Assembly: GCA_947462945.1 (NCBI GenBank)
Contig: CANHTE010000026.1
Location: 1 to 9,242, forward strand
Length of the DNA stretch: 9,242 nucleotides
Source: Acetobacteraceae bacterium
GTDB taxonomy: Bacteria; Pseudomonadota; Alphaproteobacteria; Acetobacterales; Acetobacteraceae
Direction of reading: 5' to 3'
Below, one piece after another: positions 5,029 through 9,242 of this stretch. Position 1 is the stretch's first letter, and the number at the start of each line of letters is the position of its first letter. The notes under the pieces are model-generated. The model was not told where the DNA came from, ran no database searches, and was given only the letters and a program-made list of their open reading frames with translations. The position numbers and the translations under genes were made by a program.

Positions 5029-6639
5029 ATGAGGTTCACGCTCAAGGCCATGGGGCTCGGCTTCGCCGCTGCCCTGCTGGCGCTGCCTGCCATCGCGCAG
5101 CAAACGCCGCAACGCGTGCTGCGCATCGCCATGACGGCGGCCGATGTGCCGACCACGACCGGCATGCCGAATAACGGCTTCGAGGGGATGCGCTTCCTCG
5201 GCTATCCGGTCTTTGAAGGATTGGTGCTGTGGGACCTCTCGCGCGCCGATGCGCCGGCGGGGCTGCGCCCCGGCCTGGCAGAGTCCTGGCGGCAGGACGC
5301 GGCCGATCCGCAGACCTGGCTGTTCACGCTGCGCGAAGGCGTGCGCTTCCATGACGGCACGCCCTTCAACGCCGATGCCGTGATCTGGAACCTGGAGCGC
5401 TATTTCAACAACCAGTCGCCGCAATTCGAGGCGCAGGGCTCGGCCATCACCCGCGCGCGCATCCCCATCATGGAGAGCTACCGCAAGGTGGATGAGCGGA
5501 CCATCGCCTTCCGCACCAACCGCATCGCCTCCTACTTCCCCTACATGGCCGTCTATATCCTGTTCACCAGCCCGCAGAGCTTCGAGCAGGGTGGGCGGGA
5601 TTGGGCCCGCGTGGCGGCCCTGCCGCCGGCCGGCACCGGCCCCTTCCGCCTGAGCCGCTTCGTGCCCCGCACCTCGGCCGAGCTGTCCAAGAATGATGGC
5701 TATTGGGACCGCGCCCGCGTGCCCCGCCTGGACCGCGTGCTGCTGCTGCCCATGCCGGAGGCGACGACGCGCCTGGCCGCCCTGCGCTCGGGCCAGGTGG
5801 ACTGGATCGAGGTGCCGCCGCCCGATGCCATCCCCTCGCTCCGGCAGGCTGGCTTCAACATCACCACCGGCAGCTATCCGCATGTCTGGCCCTGGTTCTT
5901 CCAGATGGGGGGCGAGACGCCCTTCCGTGACGTTCGCGTTCGCCAGGCGCTGAATTACTGCGTGGATCGCGCCGGCCTCGTGCAATTGCTGAACGGCACG
6001 GCGGAGCCCTCGGTCGGCTGGCTGAAGCCCAATGACCCGAATTTCGGCACGCCGCAAAACCGCTACAGCTTTGACCCCGAGCGCGGCCGGCGCATGCTGG
6101 CGGAAGCCGGCTTCAACGCGCAGCGCCCGCTGAGCTTCAAGGTGATGATCTCCACCTCTGGCTCGGGCCAGATGCTGCCGCTGCCGATGAATGAGTTCCT
6201 GCAGCAGAATCTTCGCCAAGCCTGCGGCGTGAACGTCACCTTCGAGGTGACGGAGTGGAACACCCTGTTGCAGGCCACGCGCAGCCCACCCGGCGCACCG
6301 GTGCTGGCGGGCTCGCTCGCGCTCAACCCCTCCTCGCCCTCCAGCGATCCGAGTGTGGCGGCGCGCTATTTCCTGCAGGCCTTCACGCCGCCCAACGGCT
6401 TCAACTGGCCGCAATTCAATGACCCGGAGTTCGAGACGGCCTTCGCGGCCCTGGAACGCGCCACGAATGAAAGCGAGTTCAACGCGGCCTATGCCCGTGC
6501 CCATGCGCGCATCGTGGACAATCCGCCCTGGCTGTTCATCGTGCATGACCTGAACCCGCGCGCGATGCATCGCCGGGTGCGCAACTTCACCAGCGCGCAA
6601 TCCTGGTTCCAGGACCTGGTGCCGGTGGATATCCAGTAG
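5029..6639 (+). CDS. ABC transporter periplasmic solute-binding protein, family 5 (peptide/nickel type)
   Basis: A 536-aa secreted protein of the family 5 extracellular solute-binding proteins (DppA/OppA/NikA type), which capture peptides, oligosaccharides, metal chelates or other organic solutes in the periplasm and hand them to an ABC importer. Residues 1-23 form a signal peptide (short basic start, hydrophobic GLGFAAALLALPAIA, predicted cleavage after AIA). No lipobox cysteine is present, so it should be a soluble periplasmic protein. Family landmarks are LREGVRFHDGTPFNADAVIW (101-120), GTGPFRL (203-209), the KNDGYWD turn (221-227) and FRDVRVRQALNYCVDRAGL (299-317). No permease or ATPase gene lies nearby, so it either shares an importer encoded elsewhere or serves as a scavenging/sensing protein. 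A NIPSNAP gene follows after 62 bp in the same direction, probably co-transcribed. The ligand cannot be named. Confidence 0.93.
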   Translation: MRFTLKAMGLGFAAALLALPAIAQQTPQRVLRIAMTAADVPTTTGMPNNGFEGMRFLGYPVFEGLVLWDLSRADAPAGLRPGLAESWRQDAADPQTWLFTLREGVRFHDGTPFNADAVIWNLERYFNNQSPQFEAQGSAITRARIPIMESYRKVDERTIAFRTNRIASYFPYMAVYILFTSPQSFEQGGRDWARVAALPPAGTGPFRLSRFVPRTSAELSKNDGYWDRARVPRLDRVLLLPMPEATTRLAALRSGQVDWIEVPPPDAIPSLRQAGFNITTGSYPHVWPWFFQMGGETPFRDVRVRQALNYCVDRAGLVQLLNGTAEPSVGWLKPNDPNFGTPQNRYSFDPERGRRMLAEAGFNAQRPLSFKVMISTSGSGQMLPLPMNEFLQQNLRQACGVNVTFEVTEWNTLLQATRSPPGAPVLAGSLALNPSSPSSDPSVAARYFLQAFTPPNGFNWPQFNDPEFETAFAALERATNESEFNAAYARAHARIVDNPPWLFIVHDLNPRAMHRRVRNFTSAQSWFQDLVPVDIQ

Positions 6640-6701
6640 GTTTACAGCCAGCGCAGGTCAGTGATGATGCGGGAATTCCAATCCAACCCAGGAAACGCCC
6701 C

Positions 6702-7037
6702 ATGATTATTGACCTGCGCATCTACACCTGCCTGCCGAACCGTATGGCGGATTTCGTCAAGCTCTATGAGGAGAAGGCCTGGCCGCTTCAGCTGAAATAC
6801 CTGGAGAATTGCCTGGGCTGGTACACGACGATCGAGGGCGAGCTGAACACCGTGGTTCACCTCTGGGGCTACAAGGACCAGGGGGACCGCGAGCAGCGCC
6901 GCGCGGCGATGGCGGCGGACCCCGCCTGGGGCGCCTATCTGAAGGGCGCGGCCGAGGGCGGCATGTTGATCAAGATGGAAAACCGCATCGTCAAGGAAGC
7001 ACCGCACTTCACGGCCTTCAAGGCGAAGAAGGGCTGA
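6702..7037 (+). CDS. NIPSNAP family protein (dimeric alpha-beta barrel fold)
   Basis: A 111-aa protein with the NIPSNAP pattern: opening strand MIIDLRIYTCLPNRMADFVK (1-20), central LGWYTTIEGELNTVVHLWGY (38-57), the helix DREQRRAAMAADPAWGAYLK (62-81), and closing strand MLIKMENRIVKEAP. NIPSNAP proteins share the ferredoxin-like dimeric alpha-beta barrel fold; bacterial members are common but mostly have no assigned reaction, and some sit with catabolic genes. The length is normal for a single-domain bacterial member. AGGAAA (6690-6695) lies 6 bases before ATG 6702. The 62-bp gap to the solute-binding protein gene holds no obvious terminator, so the pair is likely one operon. An accessory role in metabolising whatever the binding protein captures is inference only. 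Confidence 0.88.
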   Translation: MIIDLRIYTCLPNRMADFVKLYEEKAWPLQLKYLENCLGWYTTIEGELNTVVHLWGYKDQGDREQRRAAMAADPAWGAYLKGAAEGGMLIKMENRIVKEAPHFTAFKAKKG

Positions 7038-7086
7038 GATCGCGCCAAGGGGGGACGCGCGGCGCGGGAAAGCCAGATCCGGCGCA

Positions 7087-7109
7087 GATCAGATGAGCAC
7101 CATCTGATC
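7087..7109. repeat. Perfect 9-bp inverted repeat downstream of the NIPSNAP gene
   Basis: GATCAGATG (7087-7095) and CATCTGATC (7101-7109) are exact inverse copies around a 5-base centre (agcac). A second pair, GCGCGGG (7062-7068) and CCCGCGC (7112-7118), encloses it, so a longer RNA hairpin with an asymmetric bulge is possible. It starts 49 bases after the NIPSNAP stop and about 95 bases before the next start. There is no T-run, so it is either a non-canonical terminator/3'-end structure or a protein-binding operator for the downstream small gene. Confidence 0.55.
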
Positions 7110-7204
7110 GGCCCGCGCGCCGTGCAACCTTCCGGCGCATTCGGGGTTGTGGGGAACCGGCGCCTCGAGCCGAAGCGACGGAAGCCACTGACGAAAGCGC
7201 GACC

Positions 7205-7435
7205 ATGCTGCAGCAGCTCAATCCCCCCTTGCCGATGTCAACGCCGCGTGGCCCCGGCCTCGCGCATTTCGTGATGGATTACGGTCCGGAATCGCACCTG
7301 ATGTGGGTGGTGTTCCTCGATGAGGACGGTGCCTGCTGGACGGTGCCGAATCCGGAGGTGCGCCTCGCGCCCAATTGGTCGTTGGGCCGCCGCCCGCGCA
7401 AGGCATCCCCCGCCACCATCACCGCGGTCCGATAG
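7205..7435 (+). CDS. Conserved-looking small hypothetical protein (76 aa)
   Basis: A 76-aa protein with a clear globular core: LNPPLPMSTPRGPGLAHFV (5-23), then DYGPESHLMWVVFLDEDGAC (25-44), WTVPNPEVRLAPNWSLGRR (45-63) and a basic tail. The order (LNPPLP, TP+G, AHFV.DYG.E, hydrophobic strand, D-G-CW..PNP..R...N...GR) resembles a short uncharacterised protein type I recall from many proteobacteria and some phages; no function is known to me. ATG 7205 is the natural start because the conserved block begins at once; GAAAG (7193-7197) is a weak ribosome site. It has no signal peptide or membrane helix. It stands alone between the NIPSNAP gene and a convergent beta-propeller gene. Confidence 0.75.
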   Translation: MLQQLNPPLPMSTPRGPGLAHFVMDYGPESHLMWVVFLDEDGACWTVPNPEVRLAPNWSLGRRPRKASPATITAVR

Positions 7436-7458
7436 GGCGCCCGCAAGCTTCGCAACAC

Positions 7459-7531
7459 CGGCGCCTGGAGCCTGCTTGAGAAGGCCTCGCCGGCGCCGTT
7501 CCAGCGTTTTCGCTGGGGCCCAAACGGCCCC
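7459..7531. terminator. Cluster of inverted repeats between convergent genes, likely bidirectional terminator region
   Basis: The 101-bp gap between two convergent genes holds three inverted repeats: CGGCGCC/GGCGCCG (7459-7465 and 7492-7498, 26-base spacer); CCAGCG-tttt-CGCTGG (7501-7516, 6-bp stem, 4-base loop); and GGGGCC-caaac-GGCCCC (7515-7531, 6-bp stem, 5-base loop). The last two overlap by two bases and are mutually exclusive at their edges. No T-run follows, so termination efficiency is uncertain, but position and density fit a shared 3'-end structure. Confidence 0.4.
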
Positions 7532-7536
7532 CATGC

Positions 7537-8373
7537 TCAGACCGGTTGAAGCCGCGTCAGCCGCGAGGGATTCATCTCCGCCAGCAGCACGCTGCCATCC
7601 GGGTGCAGCGCCAGGCCATGCGCGCCATTCAGCACCGCCCGCGCCCGGCCCAGCAGCGCCCCCTGGCGCGAGAAGACGGAGAGGCGCGGCACCTGGTCCG
7701 TCACCCACCAATTCCCCTCGGCGTCGGCGACGATATCCATCGGCTTGTGCACATCCGTGATCTCACGGAGGAAGGTCCCCGAGGCGGTGAAAATCTGCAC
7801 GCGGCTATTGTCACGGTCAGCGACGGCGAGTTCGCCGTGATGGTTCATCCAGACGGCATGCGGGGTGCAGAACTGGCCCGGCCCGCGCCCCGGCTCGCCC
7901 CAGCCGCCATCGGGCGTACCATCCGGCTTGAAGCGATGAATGCGCGAGGCCGCATAGCCATCGCCGACGAACATCGTCCCGTCCGGCGCGAAGCAGATGT
8001 CGCAGGGGCTGTTGAACGGGGCGCCCGGGGCATGGCGCGTGCCGAGAGAGCCCAGCCGCTCACCCTCCACATCAAAGCGGATGATTTCATGGGCGTCCCG
8101 GTCCACGACATGCACGCTGCCATCCGGCGCGACGGCGAACATATGGCCATCGGCCACGGCCTCGCCCCAGGCATCCAGGCGCTTGCCTTGGGCGTCGAGG
8201 ACGATGACGGTGGCGGCGGCGGGGTCCACATAGGCATCGGCGCGGAGCAGGACGAAGATGCGGCCCTCGGCGTCCACCGCCACGTCACTGACGCGGCCGG
8301 CGCCATCGGGAACGGCGCCCCAGGGGCGTTGGATGCGATAGCGCTGCGCGCCGAGCGTGACAAAGAGTTCCAT
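7537..8373 (-). CDS. NHL-repeat beta-propeller, peptidyl-alpha-hydroxyglycine amidating lyase-like
   Basis: A 278-aa protein built of repeated beta-propeller blades, each with a 'hydrophobic-xxDxxG-hydrophobic-hydrophobic-xD' pattern: VSDVAVDAEGRIFVLL (28-43), HMFAVAPDGSVHVVDRD (77-93), CDICFAPDGTMFVGDGYAASR (124-144), PHAVWMNHHGELAVADRDNSR (171-191), MDIVADAEGNWWVTD (212-226) and HGLALHPDGSVLLAE (252-266). The GDGY..SRI..F and PGQF..PH......G...VADR.N.R.Q.F segments follow the lyase domain of peptidylglycine amidating enzymes; H77, H172 and H252 may correspond to that domain's three zinc-binding histidines. Bacterial relatives have no settled substrate. There is no signal peptide. I chose ATG 8373 because the propeller begins directly after it; ATG 8424 (17 residues longer) is possible but its extension is unstructured and would overlap the ureD start. 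Neither has a good ribosome site. Confidence 0.82.
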   Translation of the reverse strand: MELFVTLGAQRYRIQRPWGAVPDGAGRVSDVAVDAEGRIFVLLRADAYVDPAAATVIVLDAQGKRLDAWGEAVADGHMFAVAPDGSVHVVDRDAHEIIRFDVEGERLGSLGTRHAPGAPFNSPCDICFAPDGTMFVGDGYAASRIHRFKPDGTPDGGWGEPGRGPGQFCTPHAVWMNHHGELAVADRDNSRVQIFTASGTFLREITDVHKPMDIVADAEGNWWVTDQVPRLSVFSRQGALLGRARAVLNGAHGLALHPDGSVLLAEMNPSRLTRLQPV

Positions 8374-8376
8374 GGC

Positions 8377-8388
8377 GGCAAGCTTGCC
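8377..8388. promoter_or_regulatory. 12-bp perfect palindrome in the divergent propeller/ureD gap
   Basis: GGCAAGCTTGCC is fully palindromic and lies in the 49-bp gap between the divergent start codons. Its core CAAGCTT recurs 29 bp away at 8408-8414. The pair could be operator half-sites controlling one or both genes, although the gap is so short that the promoters probably overlap the opposite coding starts. Unproven. Confidence 0.3.
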
Positions 8389-8422
8389 ACGGCCGCTGCT
8401 TGCCGGCCAAGCTTCTTCCCGC

Positions 8423-9214
8423 ATGATTCGACATCAACGCGCCATTGGCGCCGCCTCGCTGGAAGTTGCGGCGCATGGCCTGGCCCGGCTGCACCAGGCC
8501 TCGCCCTTGCGCATCCTCTTCCCGACGCCCGAGCCCGGCGCCCCGCTGGAAGCGGCCTTCGTCAATGTGGCGGGCGGGCTGGCCGGTGGCGACTCCATCG
8601 AATCCGGGATGACCCTTCACGCCGGCGCGCGGGCGCAGATCACCACCCCGGCGGCCGAGAAGATTTACCGCAGCCTGGGTGACGCCTCGCACATCGCTAC
8701 GCGAATCAGCGTGGCCGAGGGCGCCGTCCTGGAATTCCTGCCGCAGGAGGCGATCCTGTTCGATGGAGCGCGGCTGAGGCGCCGGATGGAAGCGCGCGTG
8801 GCGCCCGGCGGCACGCTGCTGGCCGCCGAATCCGTCGTGCTCGGCCGCATCGCGCGGGGCGAGGCCTGGCGGCATGGCGGGCTGCATGATTCCTGGCGGC
8901 TGCATCAGGGCGAACGGCTGGTCTGGGCCGATGCGATGGCCCTGGAGGCCGAGGCGCGCGATGCAGCCTTTGGCCTGGATGGCGCGGATTCGCTGGGCAT
9001 GATCCTGCTGCTGGCCGAGGATGCCGGGCGGCATCGTGATCTGGCGCGGGATTTGACGGCAGGTGCGGCCTCGCTGCTGCGGCCTGGATTGTTGCTGCTG
9101 CGCTTTCTTGGCAGCGCGGGGGCGGTGCGGGGGGCCATGGCAGGGGCCATTCCGGCGCTGCGCGCGGCCGCACTTGGCCTGCCGCCGGTGCTGCCAAGAC
9201 TGTGGACGTGCTGA
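8423..9214 (+). CDS. ureD: Urease accessory protein UreD
   Basis: A 263-aa cytoplasmic protein of the UreD/UreH family, a scaffold that works with UreF and UreG (and UreE) to load nickel and CO2 into the urease active site. Family landmarks are AAFVNVAGGLAGGD (44-57), TTPAAEKIYRS (74-84), LEFLPQEAILFDGARLRR (103-120), and the characteristic end LPPVLPRLW (253-261). Length is within the family range and both ends look complete. ATG 8423 begins a typical UreD N-terminus (RAIGAASLEVA..GLARLHQASPLRILFP); ATG 8372 in the same frame would add 17 residues unlike the family. The ribosome site is poor. Thirteen bases after the stop, an ATGATG at 9228-9233 is open to the window edge and may start the next urease gene, but five codons cannot identify it. 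ureD as first gene of ureDABC-type operons is common. Confidence 0.95.
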   Translation: MIRHQRAIGAASLEVAAHGLARLHQASPLRILFPTPEPGAPLEAAFVNVAGGLAGGDSIESGMTLHAGARAQITTPAAEKIYRSLGDASHIATRISVAEGAVLEFLPQEAILFDGARLRRRMEARVAPGGTLLAAESVVLGRIARGEAWRHGGLHDSWRLHQGERLVWADAMALEAEARDAAFGLDGADSLGMILLLAEDAGRHRDLARDLTAGAASLLRPGLLLLRFLGSAGAVRGAMAGAIPALRAAALGLPPVLPRLWTC

Positions 9215-9242
9215 GGCGCTCTGTTCCATGATGCTGCGATGC

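Noticed and set aside
4714..6600. 628-codon open frame on the minus strand, antisense to the solute-binding protein gene
   Set aside because: Its translation is rich in Arg, Gly, His and Ala without any recognisable motif, the typical product of reading opposite a high-GC3 gene. The plus-strand gene has a signal peptide and clear family motifs.
7546..8682. 378-codon plus-strand open frame opposite the propeller gene and running into ureD
   Set aside because: Biased composition, crosses two real genes in other frames, and no ribosome site or domain.
9228..9242. Start of the next urease gene (for example ureA)
   Set aside because: Only five codons are visible and they do not match a recognisable urease subunit start, so it is mentioned with ureD and not called.

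Overview
The window reads as an ordinary chromosomal stretch of a GC-rich alphaproteobacterium. The high GC, the strong G/C bias at third codon positions, the long antisense shadow ORFs and the gene families (an orphan family-5 solute-binding protein next to a NIPSNAP protein, UreD, and ChrA with a rhodanese-ChrB fusion) suggest an Acetobacteraceae/Roseomonas-like organism. That placement is inference from gene style, not from a marker gene. I see no rRNA, tRNA, insertion sequence, integrase, phage gene or CRISPR array.

Layout, left to right. (1) Positions 1-1176, + strand: the 3' end of a probable polysaccharide deacetylase overlaps by 4 bases the start of a membrane sterol desaturase/fatty-acid hydroxylase. 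(2) Positions 1163-3285, - strand: a chromate-resistance operon of two genes, a rhodanese-ChrB fusion followed by the chromate transporter chrA, joined by a 4-base start/stop overlap. (3) Positions 3412-4365, + strand: an OxyR-type LysR regulator with both redox cysteines, divergent from the chromate operon across 126 bp. (4) Positions 4373-4678, - strand: a 101-aa helical protein of unknown function, convergent with oxyR; both stop codons sit inside one perfect hairpin. (5) Positions 4679-5028: a long non-coding leader with a hairpin and several short repeats. (6) Positions 5029-7037, + strand: a secreted family-5 ABC solute-binding protein without local permeases, then a NIPSNAP-family protein. 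(7) Positions 7038-7204: a spacer with a striking perfect inverted repeat. (8) Positions 7205-7435, + strand: a 76-aa conserved-looking small protein. (9) Positions 7537-8373, - strand: an NHL-repeat beta-propeller resembling peptidyl-alpha-hydroxyglycine amidating lyase. (10) Positions 8423-9214, + strand: urease accessory gene ureD, probably the first gene of a urease operon that continues past the right edge.

The most coherent functional unit is the divergent oxyR / rhodanese-ChrB-chrA block. The usual N-terminal region of ChrB is replaced by a rhodanese domain with an intact cysteine, and a peroxide-sensing regulator sits directly across the promoter region. This suggests, without proving it, that chromate export here is tied to oxidative or sulfur stress through OxyR rather than through ChrB itself. 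Nothing in the window looks like a wholly new multi-gene system. The remaining points of interest are small: unknown short proteins, uncatalogued inverted repeats and an orphan binding-protein pair.
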